A DNA stretch of 15,122 bases from an uncultured Lachnospiraceae bacterium (GTDB lineage: Bacteria; Bacillota_A; Clostridia; Lachnospirales; Lachnospiraceae), in NCBI GenBank assembly GCA_910585855.1, contig CAJUGZ010000074.1:1-15122 (forward strand), given 5' to 3'. Shown here piece after piece: positions 6,002-13,924 of this stretch. A model generated the notes under the pieces. The model worked only from the letters and a program-made list of their open reading frames with translations, did no database searches and was not told where the DNA came from. Each line of letters opens with the position of its first letter. Position 1 is the stretch's first letter. A program made the position numbers and the translations under genes.

Positions 6002-6484
6002 CTACACACTCCATATAACATCTTCTATTGAAATAATCGGAAAACTAACCTTTGTTTTTAATTCCTTATAAATACTTTGAAAAGCATAACATGGTGTAAC
6101 TACAATTACATCTGCTTCTGGCAAATCATCTTCTAAAGAATATACCTCCCCTATTTTTGAAATACTGCAGCTTATATCCCGATCAATTCCATATACAATT
6201 TCAATATTACTTTTTTCTAAGTCTTCAATTAAACGATTTGCTATTTCTGCCATTCCATATATAGCAACCCGTCTGTATCCCATTTCCTCAAAATAAACAG
6301 CACTGTTTTTCTTTGTATTTTTTAACTCCAACCAATGATTTAATAAATAATAATAATCATTTATCTTATTATTTTGTTCTATTATAGTATGAATATAATC
6401 ATTTTTCTTTTTTATTATCAAATAATTTATAATGTTTAAAAAAGTCAATACAAATATTACTATACTTAATGTTCTATTCTTCAT
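6002..6484 (-). CDS. Small membrane-anchored protein with a stand-alone Rossmann-like module
   Basis: 160 residues. Residues 5-24 form one hydrophobic segment (SIVIFVLTFLNIINYLII) followed by lysines, consistent with a single N-terminal membrane anchor and a cytoplasmic remainder. A polar, probably helical linker follows (25-65). Residues ~70-160 form a Rossmann-like module beginning RRVAIYGMAEIANRL, with a YGIDRD strand end and ADVIVVTPC, parallel to the modules fused to neighbouring transferases. There is no catalytic domain. The start overlaps the stop of the upstream GT2 gene by four bases (ATGA), so translation is probably coupled. I do not recognise a named family. I infer a membrane tether or regulatory partner for the cytoplasmic transferases. 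Confidence 0.75.
   Translation of the reverse strand: MKNRTLSIVIFVLTFLNIINYLIIKKKNDYIHTIIEQNNKINDYYYLLNHWLELKNTKKNSAVYFEEMGYRRVAIYGMAEIANRLIEDLEKSNIEIVYGIDRDISCSISKIGEVYSLEDDLPEADVIVVTPCYAFQSIYKELKTKVSFPIISIEDVIWSV
6009..6012 (-). promoter_or_regulatory. Ribosome binding site choosing the WbsX-like start at 5999
   Basis: GGAG on the minus strand lies 9 bases before the ATG at 5999. The in-frame ATG at 6014 has no Shine-Dalgarno sequence. Confidence 0.65.
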
Positions 6485-7662
6485 TTTTCTTCTCTCTCTA
6501 AAATACTTTTTGGTCTAAACCATACTATCTTTTCCTTGGCAATTCCTTTCAACAACAGTTCTTCTTTTATTTGTCTTGCATAGTCTTCTGATTTCACAGC
6601 AAGAAGTACTTTATCAAACTCTGTTTTATATAATACCGCAATACAATCTACACAATATCCCTTTTCTTTTAATTCCTTACTTCTTTTGTCAACCCATAAC
6701 ACAATCTGCTCTGGATTTACATATTGAAACATTTGATAATAAGACCTCCCAACTTCTCCTGCACCATATAAAACAATACGCCGTTCTCCTAAAATTTCCT
6801 TAAATGGTGGAATCCAATAAGGAATTTCCTTTTTTAATTTTAAATCCATTTTATGATTTAATCCATAAATTACTCTATCTACAAAAAATTGATCCAATCT
6901 TCCCTGCAAAGCATCATCTTGACTTGCTATATTAAAAATAGAATTATAAAATATACTAACCTGTTCTAAATATTTTTTTTCTATACTATGACATAGTGAA
7001 AATTTTCTTTGCCGATAATAATAAAAAGATTTATTTAAAACAAAAAGATGTTTCGCCTGTACCATACAATAAATAGTAAGTGCTAAATCTTCAAAATAAT
7101 ATAGTCTTTTATCCACTTTTTTATAATTATCTATAATAAGATTTCTATCAAACAGTTTATTCCATAAATTAAGACTAAATTCCTGCATACCCGTATCAGA
7201 AAAAAATAACCTCTGAACTAAATCAGAATTTTCCAAAGAATATTTTCCTTCTTTTAAACAGTCTTTTTCTTCAAACCATATTTTCTGTTCATTGTCATAA
7301 ATTTTCATTTTACAAGCTACAATTTGAACATCACTTTTATGAAGAATAAAATTCATATTCTCGTACATTTCCAAATCAATCCAATCATCTGAATCCACAA
7401 ATCCTATATACTTTCCCTTTGCCGATTCAATTCCTCTATTCCTTGCATATAAAACGCCCATATGATTTTGATAAATTACAACAAATCGAGAATCCATCTT
7501 TGCATACTCTTCACAAATCTTAGCTGACTGATCCTGTGAGCCGTCATCTATCATAATCACCTCTATATTTTTATAAGTCTGCAGTCGCAAACTTTCAAGA
7601 CACTTCCTTAAATACTGCTCCACATTATATACTGGTACTATAACACTAATTAAGTCACTCAT
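6481..7662 (-). CDS. GT2 glycosyltransferase with C-terminal Rossmann-like module
   Basis: 393 residues. Residues 1-230 form a GT-A-fold family 2 glycosyltransferase: ISVIVPVYNVEQYL (5-18), IDDGSQD (38-44) for nucleotide binding, ARNRGIESAKGKYIGFVD (73-90) and the metal-binding DSDD at 90-93, followed by the WIDLEMYE segment typical of capsule transferases. These enzymes move a sugar from a nucleotide donor to a lipid-linked glycan on the cytoplasmic face of the membrane. From about residue 293 a separate module begins (RRIVLYGAGEVGRSYY), with LWVDKR and DKVLLAVKS strand ends, matching the modules of its neighbours. AGGAAA precedes the ATG, 12 bases after the GT4 stop. The sugar specificity cannot be read. 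Confidence 0.88.
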   Translation of the reverse strand: MSDLISVIVPVYNVEQYLRKCLESLRLQTYKNIEVIMIDDGSQDQSAKICEEYAKMDSRFVVIYQNHMGVLYARNRGIESAKGKYIGFVDSDDWIDLEMYENMNFILHKSDVQIVACKMKIYDNEQKIWFEEKDCLKEGKYSLENSDLVQRLFFSDTGMQEFSLNLWNKLFDRNLIIDNYKKVDKRLYYFEDLALTIYCMVQAKHLFVLNKSFYYYRQRKFSLCHSIEKKYLEQVSIFYNSIFNIASQDDALQGRLDQFFVDRVIYGLNHKMDLKLKKEIPYWIPPFKEILGERRIVLYGAGEVGRSYYQMFQYVNPEQIVLWVDKRSKELKEKGYCVDCIAVLYKTEFDKVLLAVKSEDYARQIKEELLLKGIAKEKIVWFRPKSILEREEK

Positions 7663-7674
7663 TTTCCTGCCTTT

Positions 7675-9120
7675 CTAAACCATATCATAGCATTTTACTA
7701 AAGAGTCTATATGTTCTTTCATAGTTACCAATGGTTTGCTATTTTTCCAATACTCCTGTAAAATATTAGGATTATTTATTATAAAAGAAAGTTTTTCCGT
7801 AAAATCCTCTATATTACCTGCCTTAAAAACAAATTCTTTTGCGCTTGTCAGTTCCTTTGCTCCTCCTAAATCACTCGACAAAACAGCAACACCATTCGCT
7901 TTCATTTCTATTGCAGTCTGAGGCAGATTATCCTCCCATAATACTGGTAAAATGCCTAACTGTATATTTTTTAATATCCTTGGCAATTCTTCCCTTCTAT
8001 ATCCTTTATAAATAATAATATCTGCAAATTTTTGTTTTAACCTATTAATTCTATCCATTATAGAAGACTCTGTAATATTTACTGCGATAGAAACAGATAT
8101 TCCTGCCGACAAACTTTCCGGCATCCTTTCTAATGCCTCAAGAAAAAAATAAAAACCCTTCATTCTTCGCATATATCCTAAATAACAAATATGAAATATC
8201 CCGCCAGAAAAAGGATAGGCACAGTTTTTTAACTGATATTTTGCTATTTCCGTACCAATATAATCCACTTTCATCTTACTAACTTCCACCCCAAAAGATG
8301 CAGCTATTTCATATACTCTATTAGATACCGCTAGAATTTTATCTATATACTGATTAATATATTCAATATTCTTTCTACGAAACGCTTCAAAAATTCGAGC
8401 CAACAATTCTTCTCTTTTCCTGTCTACCTTCCCTTGCGTAGTATTAAAATAATTTTTATAAGTTTCTTCCATCACTTTCTGTTCTTTTAAATAATTTGGA
8501 TCTACCCATCCATTATGTTCTCTATCATAATTTATTTGTTGATTTTGTATCACTTTCTCTTTCCATACATCTTTTGGCATACAATTTATACATATACTTC
8601 CACATTGTCTTTCTAAACAGTTTTCTCTATCATTTTTCCATAACATTACCTGTGGACAAAATAAAAAATAATTATGCAGAGTATATATAAATCTTATCTG
8701 AGGAAATTCAGATTTTAACTCTAAAACACTTAAAGATAATCCCTCTAAATTTTGAAAATGTATAATATCCAAACCCTCAATTTTATCAATAAATTCTCTT
8801 ACAATATCTTTTAATTTTCTTTCATAAAGATAATCCTCTGTATTTGGAAAACTTAAATAAGCTGGAGATAATACAGGAGAATTTACAATCTGGTAAGTTT
8901 TACAGTTCTTTTCAAAACAATTTATTGTTTCTTCAATATAAATCTCTTTTCTTTTTCGATTATATGCTCTTCCTGAGCTGATAAAATATATTTCCCATTC
9001 CTCTGTCTGAATCATGGCTTCAATTAAATTTCGAATATATACAGTAACACCTCCGCCTTTATTCTCCTTTTCATCAAATTTTATCCAATTATATAAAAGA
9101 ATTTTTCTCTTTTGTATCAT
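7675..9120 (-). CDS. GT4 glycosyltransferase
   Basis: 481 residues from the chosen start; GT-B fold. The N-terminal half has the glycine-rich donor loop NKGGGVTVYIRNLIEAM, and a cysteine cluster after HNYFLFCPQ (CPQ...C...CGSICINC) seen in a subset of capsule GT4 enzymes. The C-terminal half shows ICYLGYMRRMKGFYFFLEAL, then LPVLWEDNLPQTAIEMKANG and VLSSDLGGAKEL, where an EX7E-type pocket normally binds the nucleotide sugar. Here the first glutamate region reads WEDNLPQTAIE, which is usual for this subgroup. A GTG at 9138 would lengthen the protein by six residues, but GGAGG lies 11 bases before the ATG at 9120. The start overlaps the end of the radical SAM gene by 32 bases. It lacks the Rossmann-like module carried by most neighbours. 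Confidence 0.85.
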   Translation of the reverse strand: MIQKRKILLYNWIKFDEKENKGGGVTVYIRNLIEAMIQTEEWEIYFISSGRAYNRKRKEIYIEETINCFEKNCKTYQIVNSPVLSPAYLSFPNTEDYLYERKLKDIVREFIDKIEGLDIIHFQNLEGLSLSVLELKSEFPQIRFIYTLHNYFLFCPQVMLWKNDRENCLERQCGSICINCMPKDVWKEKVIQNQQINYDREHNGWVDPNYLKEQKVMEETYKNYFNTTQGKVDRKREELLARIFEAFRRKNIEYINQYIDKILAVSNRVYEIAASFGVEVSKMKVDYIGTEIAKYQLKNCAYPFSGGIFHICYLGYMRRMKGFYFFLEALERMPESLSAGISVSIAVNITESSIMDRINRLKQKFADIIIYKGYRREELPRILKNIQLGILPVLWEDNLPQTAIEMKANGVAVLSSDLGGAKELTSAKEFVFKAGNIEDFTEKLSFIINNPNILQEYWKNSKPLVTMKEHIDSLVKCYDMV

Positions 9121-10792
9121 CAAAAATTTTTCCTCCACGCTTCTCTAATTCCCACATATAATAATTCTCTACAATATCAGTCTTATCTCTTTTATGCGCA
9201 TATTGAATAGTTCCAAGATCAACAATACTGCTATTTTTTATTACTGGATCTTCTAAAATTTTCTTTAACTCAAATTTTGGCGTTATTCCATCTTTTTCTA
9301 GCATACTAATATCTTGAAATTGTTCATCCGTATATGTCCCCCAATTTAATATTTTAGTAAAAAACACCTCATCTACTCCTAACTGCTCCCCCCATTTTAC
9401 AAATGGTATCATTTCAAGATAATTTTCTTTTTGTACTACAAAATTTAATCTAAAATATCTTAATTCATTCCTTTTTCTAAGCTGAGAAGCAAACTCCAAA
9501 TTTCTTTTAAGATTTTCAAAGTTTCCATTTTTACGAATTTTTTCATAGGTTTCTTTATAGAAAGCATCTGCAGAAACTGTCAGCATAATTTTTCCTGTCT
9601 TTCCCCTTGATAGTTCTTCCCATTTTTGAGGCGTAAATAATGTTCCATTTGAAAGTATTCTAATATATGGGGGATTGCATTTTTCATCCTTATAAATCTT
9701 TTGGTAAACTTCACTGGCAAATAATTCTCCATCTCCTGCTAATATTAAAAACTTACACCCGCCTAAATATTCCGATTTTATAATTTCTGATATTTTATTA
9801 ATAAAATCCAATTCTATTCCTTTTACATAATAAACTTCCTTTCGACATGTACTACAACTTAAATTACAAGAAGAATCATGCCCCAATGCTAAAACTTCTG
9901 GTTTTTCAGACATTTTTTTATATTCTTTATCTGAAAAAATTCCTTCCTTTTTCTTCTTTTTTATAAAAAGAGGACATATGTTTTTATCACAAAAAGAATA
10001 TGTTCTATTTTCTGTAGAAAGACACATAATTTTATGTAAGTTTGAATTCCATAAATCATAAGATGACTTTTCAAAAATATTATCTAAATTTTGTTTCACA
10101 AATGTTGTACAACAGCACCTTGTATTCCCTTCTGAAAAAATTTCCAAATGGTTCAACATCGTATTACATTCTAAATCATAATAAGATAAATCAAAAATTG
10201 TCCTTTTTAACATACTGGATGGCAAACCGGATATCTTTTGATAACTAATATATCCTATACCTTCTTTCATGCCATATTCCTGCAGATTCTTTTTAATCAT
10301 TTTGTCCTTATTTACTGCAATAATTACAAAATACTCTTCCCAATTTTCTATTTCCATTGGTTCTAATACACGAATCCCCAAAAACGTATGGTTTGATCGA
10401 AATGTATCAATATAACAATCTATATCTAATTCTTTACTATACAATTCAAATTCTTTTGCAACAACACCTGTTCCCCAAATTGCTATCTTTTTATCTGTTG
10501 GAACAGATATATCATCTAATTCTTTAAAAAAATCTTCTTCACAAACAAAATCTTTTTGATATATCAACCCTAAATTTTGCAATTTTTGTATCTTTTCCTT
10601 TTTCTGAAAATCACATACAATAATCTGATCAAAATCTCTTTTTTTGACAGCACAATCAAATAAATATACCGGACGATTTAAAAAAGAATTTCCTCTTATT
10701 GTATCATCAAAAAAATATACAATTTCTAGTTGTTCAAACAAATACAGAAAATCTTTTGCTACTCTGTTTACTCCATAAATCACATATCTCAT
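9089..10792 (-). CDS. Radical SAM protein with two N-terminal Rossmann-like modules and an upstream SPASM-like Cys segment
   Basis: 567 residues. Residues 1-90 (MRYVIYGVNRVAKDF) and 100-185 (KKIAIWGTGVVAKEF) are two Rossmann-like modules in tandem. Residues ~222-275 are cysteine-rich (GNTRCCCTT at 222-230, Cys257, Cys268, Cys273) with LDNIF and DLWNSNLHKI between, the spacing pattern of a SPASM-type auxiliary iron-sulfur domain but placed before the core. The radical SAM core follows: C309-X3-C313-X2-C316 for the catalytic 4Fe-4S cluster, AGDGELF (352-358) at the SAM-binding GGE position, ILSNGTLF (379-386) and TVSADAF (405-411). There is no C-terminal SPASM. Such enzymes start reactions with a 5'-deoxyadenosyl radical. 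In a glycan operon, an epimerisation, dehydrogenation or other sugar or nucleotide-sugar change is plausible but unproven. GGAG sits 5 bases before the ATG. Confidence 0.85.
   Translation of the reverse strand: MRYVIYGVNRVAKDFLYLFEQLEIVYFFDDTIRGNSFLNRPVYLFDCAVKKRDFDQIIVCDFQKKEKIQKLQNLGLIYQKDFVCEEDFFKELDDISVPTDKKIAIWGTGVVAKEFELYSKELDIDCYIDTFRSNHTFLGIRVLEPMEIENWEEYFVIIAVNKDKMIKKNLQEYGMKEGIGYISYQKISGLPSSMLKRTIFDLSYYDLECNTMLNHLEIFSEGNTRCCCTTFVKQNLDNIFEKSSYDLWNSNLHKIMCLSTENRTYSFCDKNICPLFIKKKKKEGIFSDKEYKKMSEKPEVLALGHDSSCNLSCSTCRKEVYYVKGIELDFINKISEIIKSEYLGGCKFLILAGDGELFASEVYQKIYKDEKCNPPYIRILSNGTLFTPQKWEELSRGKTGKIMLTVSADAFYKETYEKIRKNGNFENLKRNLEFASQLRKRNELRYFRLNFVVQKENYLEMIPFVKWGEQLGVDEVFFTKILNWGTYTDEQFQDISMLEKDGITPKFELKKILEDPVIKNSSIVDLGTIQYAHKRDKTDIVENYYMWELEKRGGKIFDDTKEKNSFI
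9132..9136 (-). promoter_or_regulatory. Ribosome binding site choosing the GT4 start at 9120
   Basis: GGAGG on the minus strand lies 11 bases before the ATG at 9120 and inside the coding end of the radical SAM gene. The alternative GTG at 9138 lies upstream of this motif and has none of its own. Confidence 0.65.
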
Positions 10793-10801
10793 TTTTTCTC
10801 C

Positions 10802-12631
10802 TTATATACAAATAAAATTTTTATGTCCTTTCTTTTTTAATAACTCAATAATCTCTTTTTGATATTTTTCTGATACACATATTATAATTCCTATATCATC
10901 TTCTGCCTTTAACTCAGATAAATAAAAAACCGGAATTCCTTCTATTTTCATCGGATTTTCTTGATTATCTGAAATGACATAACCATCTATTTTAGGAATT
11001 ATGCTTTTATAATTTCTAGCCATATACCCTATACCATAAATAAATATTTCTTTATATTTGCTACAAAATTCCTTTACTGCTCCAGAAAATATAATCTGTT
11101 TCATATCTTCAAAATTAAAAAAATTTTTATATTGTCCTTTTATCTGTTCTATTAACTTTTCTAAATAGTACTGCTGATTTTGCTCATTCATACGAGCAAA
11201 CTCTACACTTTCTACAATTTCTGAATAAAATCCCAAATATTGCACCTTTTTTATCCAATCATTAATCGTAAATTTTTCATTATATTCATTTAATAAAGAA
11301 CCTCTTATCCAAAAACTCCCCTTTTCTTTTAAACCATAATCTGCAGAAAAATAATCTGCAAAAATTGGTTTTGGAGGATAAAGAAATCCAAGTCTTTTGT
11401 TATTTTCAAATTCTGATACTATATTATTTACATAATGTTCATCTTTTACTAAATTATCCCATACACCATAAAAATACGACTTGGCTATATAGCTTGGATT
11501 TAATTGAGAAGACATATCTTCATCATGTAAAATACATATATATTGATAGTTTTTATAAAAATTCTCTATTCTAAATTCCCCCTCTTTAACCCTTATCTTT
11601 TTATTTCTATAACAGTCAAAGACCTCTTTATTTTTAGTATAAACTATTACTTCATATAACTTTAATAATTTATCTATATAATTCATAATATATTCATAAG
11701 CATTTAAATAGCTTGCAAAAATTATAATAATAACTTTTTTATTATATACTTTTTTAACTGGTATATCTGAAACAATTAATCGCAAAGATAAGGAATGTTG
11801 CAAACTTTTCATATCTAAGGTTCTAATAATATTTTCCCAAATTAAATCAATATCATAGTTTGTATTCTTATCAATATAATCAAAAGCTTGTCTTAAATTT
11901 TCTTGTGTCTGTTGATTTAATGTATTATAAGCAATCTGTTGCTTCTTTAAAAATGGAAAATTTCTTTTTCTTATTAACTCATTGGATAAAACCATATACT
12001 GAATAAAATTATTTTTGATATTACTGGAATTATTACATGCTGTATATGCATATACCCCATAACTATATCCCATTTTTACAAAATATTGCGTAAATACCAT
12101 TTCATGATTTTTTACTACATCATCTATTTTTTTATAATATGGCATCTGATTCCAGTATTCTTTAAAAGCGATATCATGTAACATAACAGAATCAATACAT
12201 AAAAAAAATGACTGTATATGAGCTGGTATATATTCTAGATTAGAATTTATTGCCTCTGCGTGATCAATAAGCCCCCAAAAATCTAAATTTCTGCCTTCCA
12301 TTTCTATAAGAATATCTTTCATTTCCACAAAAGGTCCAAAAAAAGAGTCATTCACTAAAAAAAGTTCATCAAAAGCTAAAACTTTTTCCCAACCTAACAA
12401 ATTACACAAAACATCTTTAAAAGCACCTGCATCAAAACCAATATTCTCTCTAAAAAAAATCATATCAGCATACTGTTTTAAAATCTCTATTCCCCTATCC
12501 ACATGAGTTTCATTACACACAACAACAAGAAAATTCATACAATCCTTTAATTCTTTCAGCATAACTCCAATATAATTATCAACTATATTTTGTTTATCAT
12601 ATGTTTCATAAATACATAAACGCTTTATCAA
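10802..12631 (-). CDS. Rhamnan-synthesis-F-like protein with C-terminal Rossmann-like module
   Basis: 609 residues. The N-terminal half matches the RgpF (rhamnan synthesis F) family of streptococcal-type cell-wall rhamnose polysaccharide and O-antigen clusters: LCIYETYD (5-12), the hallmark RENIGFDAGAFKD (61-73), FLVNDSFFGPF (91-101) and DFWGLIDH. A second family segment is near residues 370-440 (YICILHDEDMSS, NNKRLGFLYPPKP). Family members are glycosyltransferases, often for rhamnose, but the sugar here is not known and no rhamnose synthesis genes are in view. Residues 528-609 form an extra Rossmann-like module (EIFIYGIGYMARNY). The start is TTG, supported by GGAGGAG four bases upstream; it lies 33 bases after the previous stop. 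Confidence 0.85.
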   Translation of the reverse strand: MIKRLCIYETYDKQNIVDNYIGVMLKELKDCMNFLVVVCNETHVDRGIEILKQYADMIFFRENIGFDAGAFKDVLCNLLGWEKVLAFDELFLVNDSFFGPFVEMKDILIEMEGRNLDFWGLIDHAEAINSNLEYIPAHIQSFFLCIDSVMLHDIAFKEYWNQMPYYKKIDDVVKNHEMVFTQYFVKMGYSYGVYAYTACNNSSNIKNNFIQYMVLSNELIRKRNFPFLKKQQIAYNTLNQQTQENLRQAFDYIDKNTNYDIDLIWENIIRTLDMKSLQHSLSLRLIVSDIPVKKVYNKKVIIIIFASYLNAYEYIMNYIDKLLKLYEVIVYTKNKEVFDCYRNKKIRVKEGEFRIENFYKNYQYICILHDEDMSSQLNPSYIAKSYFYGVWDNLVKDEHYVNNIVSEFENNKRLGFLYPPKPIFADYFSADYGLKEKGSFWIRGSLLNEYNEKFTINDWIKKVQYLGFYSEIVESVEFARMNEQNQQYYLEKLIEQIKGQYKNFFNFEDMKQIIFSGAVKEFCSKYKEIFIYGIGYMARNYKSIIPKIDGYVISDNQENPMKIEGIPVFYLSELKAEDDIGIIICVSEKYQKEIIELLKKKGHKNFICI

Positions 12632-12635
12632 TCTG

Positions 12636-12642
12636 CTCCTCC
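12636..12642 (-). promoter_or_regulatory. Ribosome binding site supporting a TTG start
   Basis: GGAGGAG on the minus strand is followed by four bases and TTG at 12631. No in-frame ATG lies close enough, and the family N-terminus follows immediately, so TTG is the likely start. Confidence 0.75.
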
Positions 12643-12664
12643 AACCTAATTTTCTATCTCTATA

Positions 12665-13870
12665 CTAGTTTCCTATCCTTTGAATAATCTGACTTTCATA
12701 TACATTATTCTCAAATTCTCCTCCATTATAATAATCATACAATTCTGCTACCATTTTTCCCTTTATATTAATACGTTCTTTTGCATTAGCTAAAAACCAC
12801 TCATATTCATTATCCAACTGTCCAATATCTAATGCTTGAAAACCTTGACATGCCAAATCATATGCCAAAACGGTCGCTGTAGGTCCTAATGAAATACAAA
12901 TCAGATCATTTTTCTTTACATTCTCCAAAACTGCTGCCTTTATTTCTTCATAATTATTCCAAGTTTCTTGAGAAGGACATAAAATTCTTTTCAACGATTT
13001 TGCTCCTTGAAATAAATCATTTCCTACTCCAATCCTAGCATATTTTCCTTCTACTAATATAATAGTTCGTCCTTCCCACACCCTTTTAAATAATAAAAAT
13101 ATCCTCTCTGCATGATTTTTTTCTTTATACATAATATATGGTCGAGTTACATACGCATTATAAAATTCTCGATTAGGTAAAAAATTAATAATTGATTCTC
13201 TATTCCCATTAGACATATAAGCCCTTATTCCATCTGCTACATCCTCTTTATATTGATCCAAAAACATAAAATTCTGAGCTATTGCAATATTTAAATTTAC
13301 TAGTTTTGAATCCATAACCTCAATTAATCGTTTTTGTAAAGATACAGACGGTTTTTGAAACCATGGGCGCTTCCGTCCCTGCATAATTTCAAATTCACCA
13401 TCTCCAAATCTACTCAATGAACTACCGTCTTTAATAATCCTTTTTAATAATTTTTCATCAGAATAAATCATTGGCACTTTTTTTAATCCCCATTCATATG
13501 GCGCACTTTCAAAACGATTTTTATAAATTTCCTTTTCCTGCTTTTCTTGCAAAATTCTTAACGCTCTATTCTCAAAAATTCCTTGACTTTCAGAATCTTT
13601 CCAATAAAATATTATTTTATTTTCAGGTATATATAATTCTTTGGCTTTTGCTTCAACACTTATATACTCTTTAACAGAAACAATAATTTTATCAAATTCT
13701 AAATTATTAATTTCTTCAGGAGAATAAATTAATAATTTTTCTTTCCACAACATCCCTTGCTTCTTTTTATCTGAATCTATTATTCCTTCAATAGTACATA
13801 TTTTCTTGTCAATAACATCATAAACATATTCTGCATAATACCCTGCTCCCCATATCAATACCTTTTTCAT
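12665..13870 (-). CDS. GT-D-fold (DUF1792) glycosyltransferase with N-terminal Rossmann-like module
   Basis: 401 residues. Residues 1-90 form the shared module, starting MKKVLIWGAGYYAEYV with GIIDSDKKKQG and DKIIVSVKE strand ends. A linker rich in glutamate and lysine (100-125) leads to a DUF1792 domain at about 130-385: SLSRFGDGEFEIMQG (151-165) with the metal-binding DxE (Asp157-Gly-Glu159), IAIAQNFMF, and LICISLGPTATVLAYDLACQGFQALDIGQLD, which resembles the nucleotide-sugar binding end of this fold. Founding members are GT-D glucosyltransferases that extend glycans on streptococcal serine-rich adhesins; others sit in capsule loci, as here. A role in the operon's polysaccharide is inferred. 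The start has GAGAGG about nine bases upstream and follows a 54-base gap, the longest in the operon. Confidence 0.83.
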   Translation of the reverse strand: MKKVLIWGAGYYAEYVYDVIDKKICTIEGIIDSDKKKQGMLWKEKLLIYSPEEINNLEFDKIIVSVKEYISVEAKAKELYIPENKIIFYWKDSESQGIFENRALRILQEKQEKEIYKNRFESAPYEWGLKKVPMIYSDEKLLKRIIKDGSSLSRFGDGEFEIMQGRKRPWFQKPSVSLQKRLIEVMDSKLVNLNIAIAQNFMFLDQYKEDVADGIRAYMSNGNRESIINFLPNREFYNAYVTRPYIMYKEKNHAERIFLLFKRVWEGRTIILVEGKYARIGVGNDLFQGAKSLKRILCPSQETWNNYEEIKAAVLENVKKNDLICISLGPTATVLAYDLACQGFQALDIGQLDNEYEWFLANAKERINIKGKMVAELYDYYNGGEFENNVYESQIIQRIGN

Positions 13871-13924
13871 AAGAATTTCCTCTCTATAATATTAAATAAA
13901 TTTACTCATCCTTTTTCTATACTT

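Noticed and set aside
9951..9980. Possible frameshift at the A/T-rich run in the radical SAM gene
   Set aside because: The run encodes a lysine stretch (about residues 278-282), and the frame continues into a perfect CX3CX2C motif, so the gene is intact.
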